Of a stretch of DNA of 64,000 bases, positions 23,404-36,449 are shown piece by piece. Numbering within the stretch: the first letter of the stretch is position 1; each line of letters begins with the position of its first letter. The translations under genes were made by a program, and so were the position numbers. Under the pieces are notes generated by a model. The model saw only the letters and a program-made list of their open reading frames with translations, ran no database searches and was not told the origin of the DNA. The stretch is taken from the NCBI GenBank assembly GCA_016806645.1, contig JACSYO010002165.1, forward strand, positions 528,001 to 592,000, written 5' to 3'. This DNA is from Ophiodon elongatus (lineage: Eukaryota; Chordata; Actinopteri; Perciformes; Hexagrammidae).

Positions 23404-26400
23404 TAAAATAGCATTACGATGCTGAAGAATATGACAGCGCTGCGTATCATTTTTGAAGTGTGAAGTGCTGTTCTGGAGACGCCACTGTTCTGTTTCCCCA
23501 GCGTCGACGCACATCATCTCCCTAGAAGAGCTGTAACTTTGCCACATTCGTCCTCGAGTGGAAACATCCCCATTAACTGTGCTTCCCGATGCCCCGGCTC
23601 CGACCTCACACTTCGACAGGCGCAGAAACGCCTGCAGTTCTCGGCTGTCGCGGCCAGACTGGGAACATTACCGGGATTCTGATGTCAGCCGAGGCCGATC
23701 CCCACACGTTCACCACAGATCACGTGCAGGACTTTCACCGTATTTTCTTCTGTTTATTGGTAATACCACTGACATATCTATAACTTTTACTGCACACAGA
23801 AACTGCATCAGAAAACATAAAAAATAATTGTAAAAAAAAAAAAAACAGTCAAGTCTCTGCAGTTTCCAGAGATAATTGCACCTCTATAATTAAGCTACAG
23901 GTGTAAATATTCCTCCATAATTCTGTTATTGTTTGCTTTGCACCTGACATTTCCTTTAAAGCCCGGATTGGACTTGTGTCGATAATCATGAAGCTCTCGT
24001 AGCTCTGACTAACTGGAGCTTTTGTTTGTGAAGTTTTCGAGATATTTTGTTATTGACGGATAAACACTGATTACAGCGTTAGAGCGTTTTTGTCATTGCT
24101 TTTTGTCATCTGTCATCATCATCATCAAAACAAACCGGTGAGTGCGTCCCAGTGGTTTTCTGATTGCTCATTGATCCTCAGTACTTGGACGGGGCTTGTG
24201 CTTAAAAAAAAAAGAAGGTTCACTAGTAAAACTTGGATTCCATCCCACTCACCGTTTCATTCGCCCCTATACCTCGACCCACTCACCACTCACACCCACT
24301 GTGTGTTACGGTCGTCAATTTACGCAACGCCACCTATGTGTGTCGCCCTTGAAGGCCTTTACACTCCAGAGGCGTGAGGAATTAACAACAGGAAAATGCG
24401 AAATGCCAAAAATATTCACGCAGGCAAAGGACCAATTACCAGGATCCTACTGGACCCAGAGCAGTGTCTGTCTGAGCTAAAGTATTGTCCAGGCTGAGCT
24501 GCTAGAAGCTACTTTGTAGAGTTTCCTTTCAACAAAATGCCTCTGGTAACGCAGTGTATATGTCTAGGGCTTTTATTGTGAATTGTAAGAGCAGAAGGAG
24601 TGGATCTGGTCTGCGCTGCCTTTGACAAGGTTAAAAGGAGTGATGAAGTTTGCCTTCTTGGTCCCTCCGTGTTCTTGTATTTTAAAATATGTTCGTTCCT
24701 CACTACGTCATAGGTTGATGCCGTTATTTGCGGTGCGAAAACCTGAGAAAAAAATCAACCTTATTCGAAAGAAATCACGTGTATATTGATAGCACAAAGA
24801 AAAAGAAAAACAGTGTGTAACCGTCCTGTGTGCAGCGCTGTGAGGCTGCACACAGGCAGTAGCGATTTGAGCTGAATGCCAACGTCAGCATGAACTAAAG
24901 TCTTTGACCCGATGATGCCACCAGATTTAAAGTCAGATTCCGACTCTGGGGACCATGAACAGTTTGTAAATTTCATGGCATTTTTTCGGTTTGATCACCC
25001 GACCAACCATTCAGCCTGCATTGCTATCCCCAGAGCCCCACTGTTAGCAAGTAATACCAGAGTTATGGCAGACTTCCCACTCTAATAGAGGGGTACAATC
25101 CATTGGTACAAGGGAATGAAAATCAGCACTGAATGTAGTTCAGCATTAGAGGTTAATTAGAGGTTAACATCATATAAATACATGGAGAATACACTTTACC
25201 GACTGACTAAAGCTAAAGTAACTGCCATATTTCATATCTCTGGGTTTGTTTGTGCTGAGGGTAAATGAAAATACCAGGGAATATGTGATCTACATGCCAG
25301 AGTTGATTTCAATGAGCCACAAAATGAAAAAATCAAAGATTTAATTTCACCCTGAGCTGTGTGTGCATTTCCAATTGATTTTTAAAAAAAGGCAATGGCT
25401 ATTGATTTTTTTCCAAGATGCAAGCTAGGCCTATTATGAAACAGACCCTGAAGATAGATTTAGTCACAGTTGATTCTACCTAACGTCACTTTTTTTTGTT
25501 GTCTTGCTGCCCTCGTTTTTCCTCGAACACACAAATCGTCAGGATGGTTTGAGGCAAGGCGAGGAAGAATCAATTCAAATCCTCTTATGCATTTCAGTTG
25601 GCGTCTTCCCCGATCCAAGTCTGTTTGAACGCTCTCCGAAAATGCTAATCACATATCCCACCTCATTTTTAACATCGTCTTGACAAAATCTATTTCCCAC
25701 ATGACCTTACCTTAACCACCGATGGAGCACAAAGACACAGTGGTACCCCGATTTTACAGTTTATAACTTTGCACAAATGGAGATGAAGCTCTAAGAAATG
25801 AAGAGAGTGGAAACAGTGTGAAGCGGAGACAACTAAAATGTATCGTTGTTTAGGTATTCTGGCTGTCTGTTGCTGCCTCAGAGGAAAGCTTTAATCACTG
25901 GAGGACTCAGAGCTGGGGCAACCGCCAAAAGTGCCCTCTTGGATGGCCCAATGGTAGATGACAAATATAAAGTGCCCTCCAGGGCGCCCTCGCAACAGAG
26001 AAACATGCCCTCCAGGGTTGAATTTACAAAAATAAACTGGAACATGGCTTGAGCATATTTCTGATATATTGCACTATATGTAAATTGCACATGCTAGTTG
26101 AAACACTAGTAGGTGTGTTTTTGTGTTTTCTGTCTTGACCTCTTGGCCCAGAAACCAATATTTCACCATTTCTGCCCATTCTGTTGAGTTAAATTGTTCA
26201 CAACGTGTGGGACACTTCATCAGGGAAACAGGAAGAAACCCTGGACAGGAGACTGAAGAAACACCAGAAACAGATCAGCTGCCTATGAACACCTCAACCA
26301 TCAAAGGCCATCAACCAGGAGACAGTCGACGATCAGGGAGGACATTCATATCCACCCAAAGCTCTACACTAAGGTCATCTCTTCATTCATTTTTATTTTT

Positions 26401-26420
26401 TTCTGTTTCCTCCAACCCCG

Positions 26421-26508
<88 letters not shown>

Positions 26509-27982
26509 CTGTCTCCTGCAGGCCGGGTCAGGGTCAGGGTCAGAGCAACTGGAAGATAAACCATCGTAACACTTGGAACACAACAACAGCCAAGCCACTA
26601 AAAGCTTTTCTATTGAGCCTACAAACACTTAGCGAAGCGACAGCCACGAATGACTATCAATCTATAGAGAAAGACAGGAGGAAAGAGAGCGAGAGAGAGA
26701 GCTAGAGAGTTAGGATGGGGGAAGAAAGAGATACAGATTCTCGCCATCCATTTGTTTCAAGCTGTGTTGTGGTCACTCTGTCAATGAGCAATGAGGAGGA
26801 TCGATGGCTTTCTCAGAAAAAAAGGGAAAAACAAACACCTGCAAGAGCAACAGTGTGGCCACGATGAAGCAGATCATTTTCCATAGATGGAAACTCGAGC
26901 AACCGCTGATCGAAACGCAGTGTGTGTGTGTGCAGACTTTGTGGTTGCCAAACAGTTTTAGTGCTCCTCAACAGACAGCTGTCTCTCCGGTAGGGCTCAG
27001 TCACAGAAAGCGCCCAATTTTTCGCGTCGACTTCAAGTTGTGTGAACTTCCACGTGCGGTTTGGCAACGTTGACCATCAGCCAACTGTCTTCACGGTGCT
27101 TTTAGGCAACCGAGAGCCCGGTTCCATGACGGAGAAAGCTGATGTAGTGTATCAGCTGTGTGGTGCTCCTCCACTTTTATTAAACCTCCTCTGGCTTGTG
27201 CTCCTCAAAAGAGGTACGCTCACTGAACCAGTCAAACACGCTAACCGTGGGAACACATATCTGTGTTTAAAGAAAATTCCATTTGCCGAAGAAGGCCGTG
27301 GGATGTGGTCAAAAGCCCTGGGAAAAGCTAGTTCTGGAATATTTTATCCCAGATACTGAACGGCAGGAGACCGTTTAAAGAACAATGGTCAAAAGCGATG
27401 CAGCGGTGGCCGAGGTATCCTAACGGTCCCCAGTGCAGTTCAAGATGCAGGACACTAGATCCTACAGTTTACATAATGCAACTCAAACTGTCATGAGAAC
27501 CTCCTGCCTGGTAAACGGCCACAACGTTCAGACTCCACGCCCAGCTTTTGTATAAAAAACTCGGAGATGACCCTGAAACCCATTATTTCTCGCGCCACAC
27601 CACTACGGCTTTTCATCCCAGCGAATACCAAAGCTTTGCTGGAAGGGCCTTCTGTTTTCTTATGGCACAGCGGCTAGAGATGCGTTTCCACCCAGGACTT
27701 CCTGGTAATGTTAAGTCCTGCGACGACTTTTCAAGGAACTAAAAGGTTCCCTCATCCCATCGTTGTCGGTGTTTCCATAGCGATCTAAAGACGAGGCTGA
27801 CGAGGGCTGTTGATGGTCTCAGGGGCAAACACACCCTGCAGCCTTTTGGTTCGTGTGTCCCCCGTTACATCAAGAGAGAAAAAAACACGCTGAAAAAAAG
27901 CCCCAAACCTGAGTCTGGTCTCAGTGCAACTACATTTTGTTTCACAATGCATTTAGGCTCACGGCGAGCCTAGCAGCTACAC

Positions 27983-28063
<81 letters not shown>

Positions 28064-28486
28064 CAACATGGTGTTGAAGCAACGCCGCTGTGTGTGTTTG
28101 ACCTATCAGAGACGGTCATCCCTACAAAACCCTACCCCAAAAGTTCCTGTACTTTCAGAAAGTACTACCCCAGACCCAGTCTAGGGTCTATTTGGGGGGC
28201 AAATGTCCCTGGAACTTAATTTAGACCCTGGTCCCTACGGTCCTTGCAGTCGCTCACAAGGTTCCTAGTCCCTGGGGAAAGTTCCTGTTAGCGAAAAGGG
28301 GCTTAGGATACACACACACACACTAAATGACACCGCACATACAGTACAGGCTGTCACACACACACAGACACACACACACACACTTTCCCGTGTATGCTAA
28401 CATGTGTCAGTAGCACATGGTGTAAAACGCGCTGACAGAACAAGGTGACGTAGTCAGAACAGAGCCATCCATCAATATGAAGCAAA

Positions 28487-28556
<70 letters not shown>

Positions 28557-28838
28557 AGTCGAGCAGTCTCTTAAATTACACCCTCTACAAGAACACACAC
28601 AGATTTGTGTCAGTTCCTGAAGCCGTTACCATGCCGACAGGCCCGTCAATTCTCCACAGAGCAAAGCAACGCAACAGAGCTCTCTGTTACTAGGGTAACC
28701 CGCGACTGGGAGCTCTGCGATTGGCTGTCGGGGGGACGGTAGCAACGACGTGGAGAAAATGGAGAGAATGCGGAGGGAGAGGCAGAGAGCAAAGAGCTGA
28801 GGACTGTGCAAAGCTGATAGAGTGGGAGAGCTAAACTG

Positions 28839-28886
<48 letters not shown>

Positions 28887-28984
28887 TCTGACGAAGCTAA
28901 TCTCTGAATAGTAAGAGAAGTGAGTGCTGAGGCTCACAGTGAGCCTGGCAGCTACAAGTAGGCCGTCAGCATCACGTCACACAG

Positions 28985-29016
<32 letters not shown>

Positions 29017-30015
29017 ACACACCTGAACACGGTGTGTTTTGAGTAAGTGCCTTCATGGTTGTCTGGGTGAGTTTGGGAGTGTGAGCGCTGCTGCTAAACG
29101 GGGCACCGCTCATCCTCAGAGAACAAAGATTTAATTTAGGCATAAGCCTTGGAGATATTCCAATGTCTTCGTGGAGTTTGATCACAAGATACTAGTGTAG
29201 AATATTTTATGGTGCTGGAAAACCTAGAGTAAAGAAAATATCTGCTTTTTCTTTTTACGAAAACGAAAAGAAAAAAAAGAAAAAATACAAAAGTTGAAAG
29301 GCTACTGAACCAAACTCAAGGACGCCAGTTAAATCTAAAGGTAGCAGCACAAACGTTAGCTAGCAAGTCTTACCTTGTTGACGAGTCAGCCAGTCCTGCT
29401 GATCTAAGCATATGCATTTTAATACCAGGTGTAAATAAAGACCTGTGGGTCGTATGCCATCATCCAGATACACGTCACATGTTAATACCAGGTGTAAATG
29501 GGGCCTAACTGTCTCAGAATTCCACTTGTTTTTTGTCATTAAATCAGACCATGTTGAAACCAGCCCCCAGCATGGGTCCATGATGTCATACCTTAAGTTT
29601 CATACGGCAGTTTGTGAAAGATGTATCAAAGGCAGAACACGTTACATTACATGCCCATTGATGAGACGAGTAAACATACAGCAAATATTGACACTTACAG
29701 TTGAATGTGAGCTGATGTCTCTGGCACTTCCATTTTCTTTACTCCATCAATTGAAGATCACTCAACCGGCTGACCCTGCATGGCTTCACCCTGACGCACC
29801 GTGTGTTTACCTCAGCCTCCGTCACAGCCAGGTCGTGCCAACAGACAGCGTCACGTAGTGGCGTGATGCAGGAAGTGACATCATCGAGCCTGATGCCCGA
29901 GTGTTGCTTCAAGGTAACAACGTGTTGTGCGCAAAATTGATCGTCAAAACCTCGCGTGAAGAACACTGTATGAAGATGATCCTTGGCTCATTTTCCCCCG
30001 AAATCTGTTCTGCAC

Positions 30016-30100
<85 letters not shown>

Positions 30101-32852
30101 GTGTGTGTGTCTTACCTTGACTGTAAGTGTTCCAATTGAACCTGCAGGTTCTCAGTCTGCTCCACCTGCTCGTCCAGAGACCTCTGCAGCTTCCTGGTCT
30201 GGTTATGGGATTCATCCAACTGGACACACAGTAACACACGTATTTGTGACGGGCAATCTCATAAGTCTCACTTAAATGATTAATTGAGGTTGACGGCTTC
30301 TGGGTTGTCTGAAGGTTAACACACATCTGATATATTTTATTGTGTCTGTAATCTCGGAGGAAGTAGAATCGCCCTACATATGAGACTGTAAGGAATACAT
30401 GTTTGTTATTGCTGAAGATGAATATGTAGTTTGCTAACTGGCTTAGCTTGGTCCGACAGCTGGTTGCCCCATACCCATATAGTTAGCAAAGCTAGCTGAT
30501 CCAAAGGGGCTACTTCCTGTTTACTTCCTGTCAGAATCAGAAGAGACCTGTTTTTGTTGCCTTTTGCTGTGTAGCTATTGGTTGGTTGGAATGATTGGTG
30601 GAGATTGGAATTGGTGGAATAGTCAGAAGCGGGGGCAATAAGGTCAACATGCCCAGCCGTGGTCCTACCTCGTCCTCTGCCTGTCCCAACTCCTTCTTGA
30701 GCTCCTCCACCCTCAGTCGTAGCTTCTTGACCTCGGCCTCGTGGCTGTCCACCCGCCGGTTGGCGTGGGCGAGCTCCACCGTCTTCTCCTGGAACTGCTT
30801 CTTCAGCTTGGTGTGAACATGGCGAAGGTCACCGAGCTCCTGAGGACACAGACGGAGGAGACAGGTTTAGAGACTCATGTTTCGACTTTCAACAGTAATT
30901 GCGTCTGCTGCCGGCCAACAGCTCCTGTACAGTTGGTACGCTGGCTTTTTATGTGGCCAATAAACACAAAATAGTCCCGCGGACAAATCCGTGCACCAGA
31001 GTGCTTTGCGTATTCAAGAGGAACGAGGCTGCAGCCGGTGAGGACGGAAGCACTTTGGCAAAGTCAGGTGTGGTGTTGTACAGGAGAAGAGAGGTGGAGC
31101 TGGGAACGGCTCTCTACCCCCAGCCAAGTACACCGCCCCCAGAATACCAGCATCAAAGATGCACTGATGACAGCCACACGCGGGTGTCATGGCCTCTGAT
31201 CAAACATAACATTGATAACATTTGGTCGTGTTGCCTCTTTATCGGGCTGTAGTTCCAGGTCATCGTGGTTGTGGTCGGGTTTGAGCCAACAACAAAAAAA
31301 CTCTGCACTCCACAGGTTTTTTAGTTTTTAGTTTTTCGGATGAGCTGAGGGAAAGTCTGCACTCGCGGAGCTAATGGCCTCATCAATAATGCACCGTTGT
31401 CGCTCACTGCACTTCCACATGTGCTTTGATGGCGTTGGGTCGGCCTCCCTCTCTGCTGTCCGAGGTCTTAATGGCTCCCCAGGCGGAGACGCTTCCAAGA
31501 AAGCCTTTCCGCGTCCGTGCAACAATACGATGGGGAGAAATGAGATATCTACAGGAACAATAAAAAACCCTGAGCCCGGATCAAGGAGTGGGAAGTGCCC
31601 CTTCACTTATTTATTTATTTATTTATCGATATCTGAGTTTGATCCGCCCTTTATCTTTATTATCTACTAAATATTTGATGCTTCTAGCCGTCAACACAGA
31701 ATTAGCTTTAACATCTTGAGTTTGCTTTTGCATTCGATTAGAAAACGAATCGGGGCTCTGTGTGTTCGAATAGAAACAAATTCCTTAAGAGGTGGGACAT
31801 AGACATAGACACTGCCCCTCCCCCCACACTCACTGAACACGCAGCTGATAATCAAGGCAAAACGTCTGAATGCCACACAAACACTGTAACCCCAGAGCCA
31901 GATCAAACAAAGAGAGCGGCGGGGTGATGCAGAGGGGAATAATTAAAGGTGGGAAGGGGGAGGAGGGTCTTGAGACAGGGATGAGGGGATGAGGAGACAG
32001 AAGAGGAGAAGTAGGGGGAGGTAGTAATTGGTGGGGTGGTATTTCATAGGATGATAAAAGGTGAGCATGAGAACAAAGGCGAGAGACAGAGAGAGCAGCC
32101 TGCACATGGAAGAAAAAAAAAAAGGAAGGAGATTACATGACATGTTATGCTTTGGCCAACTGGAGAAAGACGAGCTATGCATGAAAAGGATGGGTCTGGT
32201 ATTATTCCACATTTCTCATATTGTCAAAAAATCCCATGTTTAATCCGTCTCTCTCTCTACTTTCTGACTTCCTAGAAAAAGGGCTCAGTAATTCCCTTAA
32301 AAACAGCTGGCCACTGTAGTTTGTTTTTATGATCAAACATTACTCAATCAGGAGGAAGTAGTGCTTATATTGGGGACTATTTTCATTGTAAACTAAATAT
32401 CTAGAGAGATAAATGAATAATGAACCCCTAGAAAAGGGCTGCTGGTGAGAAAACAAAACTCACCATGACTTATTGCCAGTTAACCAAATAAAAAAAAAGA
32501 AATTCTAACAATTTGATTAAATATTCAATATCATACAGATATCTCCCACAACACCAATCGGTATAAATATGGTATGATATGCTGTCCCTGGCTTGTGATC
32601 CGTCAGACAAAAGGCCCGGTGAAATGAAATGAAGCAGGGTCTCTACTTTCGGGCCAGGAACCTCTATATTCCCCTCAGTTTCATCATTTCAAGACCATAT
32701 AATAAATGTCTGGGAGGACGGGGGGGTTAAGGAAGAATGGGAGGAGGGTGAGAGGCTGGGAGTCCCTGACTCTATTAAACATGAGAGATTACTGAATGAT
32801 CTACGAGCATGAATATGTGCCTCCATGCCTCTGTACATATACATGTATGTGT

Positions 32853-32930
<78 letters not shown>

Positions 32931-33049
32931 ACGCTTGTTCATCCAAGTGCATGTGTGTGTGTTTATACTCTATTATGGGTTTATGTATTTGTGCCAAATC
33001 TGTGTCTGTATGCTCACACACGAAAGCACAATTATGTGTGCGTTACTGT

Positions 33050-33100
<51 letters not shown>

Positions 33101-33449
33101 CGTTACGCCACACTGCCTGTTAAATGTTTCTCCTTGACTGGAGAGACCCTGAAGTCTGCTGCTACATCTGTTCCACTAAAACAAAAGATACACAAATGAA
33201 ACCACAGGCTTATGCCCAGAAATATGATATACACATTAAAAAAAAAAAATGAAGGAAAAAAAGGTATTTGATGTGAGAAAAATAAAAATGAAAAAAACAG
33301 AATCAGATGTGGAAATAACTGATGTACATAACTGCAGCTCATTAAGAACACACTTGCATATTCCGGCATACACACACATGGAATCTCCCTTCCCCCCTCT
33401 GCCATACTGAATTCAGCATTTATTTAGACAGGGAAGTTTCTCCTCCTTG

Positions 33450-33514
<65 letters not shown>

Positions 33515-34827
33515 CAAATAGCAGAATTAGGTTTATAATCAGGGCTGATACAGTGGGGGAGGGACTTATGGGCACTGCACCCACCTGATTGGTCAATAAA
33601 TGACGAGGAAGACAATGACAGGAGACGTAGATATGACAGAACGGAGGAAAAAAAAATATTAGAGGTCAGATTGATAAAAGCGTTATGAATAAACATGAAT
33701 ATGGACATTTGGGACACAAAAGCATATACAGTATATGATTGTACTGTATGATTGTAAACAAATGTTTGTGTTTATGTGTGCATATACAACGTGTAACAAT
33801 AATTAACGTGTCATGTAGCATCTGTAAACAAATATGTGAGTCAGCATTTAGTTCCTATGACGACCACCATGAATCCCCACGAGAACATTTTATTTGTCTC
33901 TTGAAATTCTTTTTTACTAAAAAGCTAAACTAGTGTGTGTGTGTGTGTGTGTGTGTGGCAAACTCATATAAGTCCATATGAGGTGGCACTCATTCCATAC
34001 CAATGAGCACCGCGAAATATAACACAGTGTGGTTTACTGCAGAACTGCCTCACCTATCCTCCTCCATGTTAACAGCCCCTCTCTGCTAACGGAACATTAT
34101 GAGGAACACCTGTTTGTTCTCTCCTTGATTGAGCTGCTGAGCAGCTGATCTACTACAACATCCAGGTCAGAACATCCACCCATCCATCACCTGGAACCGC
34201 GAGGCGGAGCCGACCCCAGCTGACGTTGGGGAGAAGGCGGGGTGCAGCCGGGAAAGGTCACCGGGACTGTGACACGTAGGGACAGACAGCCGCTCACGCT
34301 CACGTTCACACCCTATGGGCAATTTAGAGTCCCCAGTTAATATAAGCTGCATGTCTTTGGACTGTGTGTGTGTGGGGGGGTGAGGGGGGTGGGGGGGGGG
34401 GGGCGGAGAACCCACGCTGACCAGGATCGAACACACTGCACCACTGTGTCGCCCCCCAGGCGGAACAACAACCCGCGAAACATAACAAGCTTGTGTCACG
34501 TATACACCTTGATTGATAATGTAAGGGGGGGGGGGAGACAGGGTGCATCGGTAGTGAGTGAAATGCGTCCCTTCGGATTTGAGACGCAGGACACAAACCG
34601 AGCCACGTCACTAATTCACGTTTATTTTTTCTCACCGAGTTCGGCCGTGCATTCTGCCTCTATCGGCCCCTCTCCCGGTTGATGTTTTGTTTCTTAGTCT
34701 TTGTCCTCTCTTCGTCTCCCATTCTCTCCTCATCATCTTCTTCATCATCGTACTCACCCTCTCACCTCTGAGAAAGGGAGTTAATTCACCCAGCTGCGTT
34801 TCTACTCAAACTTAATGTTTGGAATAA

Positions 34828-34872
<45 letters not shown>

Positions 34873-35993
34873 CTCTCTCTCTCTCTTTCTCGCCCTCTCT
34901 CTGAAAGAGAATTGAGTGTGTCAGTGTGCGTTGCTAACTGCAGCATCAAATAAACCTGAGAGCTTCATAAATAACCCTGGTAATGGAGGCCGGTACGTTG
35001 ACCGACACTTACACACACACGTCTGCCGGTGCAGCCGGCCCGCTGCTGATGGCGCCATTTAAGAAGACTTGAGCTGCTGGCAGAAGGCCCCGATCCCCCA
35101 GAAAAACACGACAAAGTTGACCTCAGGTCAAGTTAGCACTCAGCGCCGGATAAAGCAACTCCACAGCCACCGTGGGCTGTCGCTTAGCGTGAGGCACAGC
35201 TGCTTTTTCAAGCAGCAGAAACGTCTCCATGCCACAGGAAGACTGAACGCGGCCTTCCCGACCCGTCTTCATCCTGCCAGAGAGGTGCATGTTGGGTAAA
35301 CAACTCCACCTGGTGGCCATGGGTATCGTAACAAGACATCTGCTGGCATTTTATTGGATCTCCAGGTATTTTATTACTCTACGATAAAGTATGATATAGT
35401 GTGGATTATCTGAAAAAAAATAATTACATTGAAATTATCATTTTTTTAAATGTTGTTCTAGTGCCTGATGTAAAGCACAGGCTTATCATTGCTTTTGTGT
35501 CTTTAAAAGGTGCCACATGAATAAACTTGTCTTGCCTTTGTAGGACTAACAGTCACCAACTCGTATGATTCTGTGAAACACGATGCCAAACTGCGGTGAA
35601 CAGGCTAAATGGAAGACTCACAAATTTACGCCCAAAAGGCCTAACCTGTGGATGTTTTCGCTCTGCATTTTTATAGATATGACGTGACACAACCACAAAC
35701 AAACAAATACATGTTTGTGGACGGTGAAATATTTGCGGATCATAGAACATGAATCACAAAAATAAAAAGACAGGGGCTTAGATGCGACGTTTATGAACTG
35801 ATCTCACAACCGCTGAATCGTAAAAGGAGGAGAAGAGCTCACATGCACGAACCGATACGTTTCATCTATCACCAACCAGCCTATACGACTGGTCAAACAC
35901 AAACACCGTCCACACAAAATATTCATTTCTGCACTCTCCCCCCCATTACTCTGTCTGTGTGTGTGTCTGTGTGTGTGTGTGTGTGTGTGTGTA

Positions 35994-36051
<58 letters not shown>

Positions 36052-36248
36052 TGTGTGTGTCTGTGTGTGTGTGTCTGTGTGTGTGTGTCTGTGTGTGTGT
36101 GTCTGTGTGTGTGTGTCTGTGTGTGTGTGTTTGTGTGTGTGCACGACAGTACGTTTGCAGCTTGACAGTGAACATCAATCTGTGCGGTGGTCGTGATGCC
36201 TAAAGCCCTGGCTGGGGTTGAAGATGATTCTACTATCAATCAACCAGT

Positions 36249-36311
<63 letters not shown>

Positions 36312-36415
36312 TTAATCGCTTGCCCTGTTTCTCCTTTTCTGTCCGGATCAATACCATGGTTTCAACACTATACACAAAACACAATCAATCTCTCTCTTTC
36401 TCTTTTCTCAAGCAA

Positions 36416-36449
<34 letters not shown>

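Larger units (their letters stand above)
23323..30115 (-). other. ccdc102a intron 8 (6793 bp)
   Basis: Starts with the (CA)n tract beside the exon 8 donor and ends with the CT tract before exon 9. Between them lie CA runs of opposite orientation, the 28110 repeat, a CT run and the 26205 Penelope-like relic. Confidence 0.8.

Noticed and set aside
26364..26628. Arg/Glu-rich minus-strand frames
   Set aside because: They are produced by the CT microsatellite at 26427-26507.
35804..36239. Long open frames of alternating Cys/Val or Thr/His residues on both strands (also at 10370, 29901, 32796, 16079 and elsewhere)
   Set aside because: They are translations of GT/CA microsatellites, open in several frames at once, with no domain.
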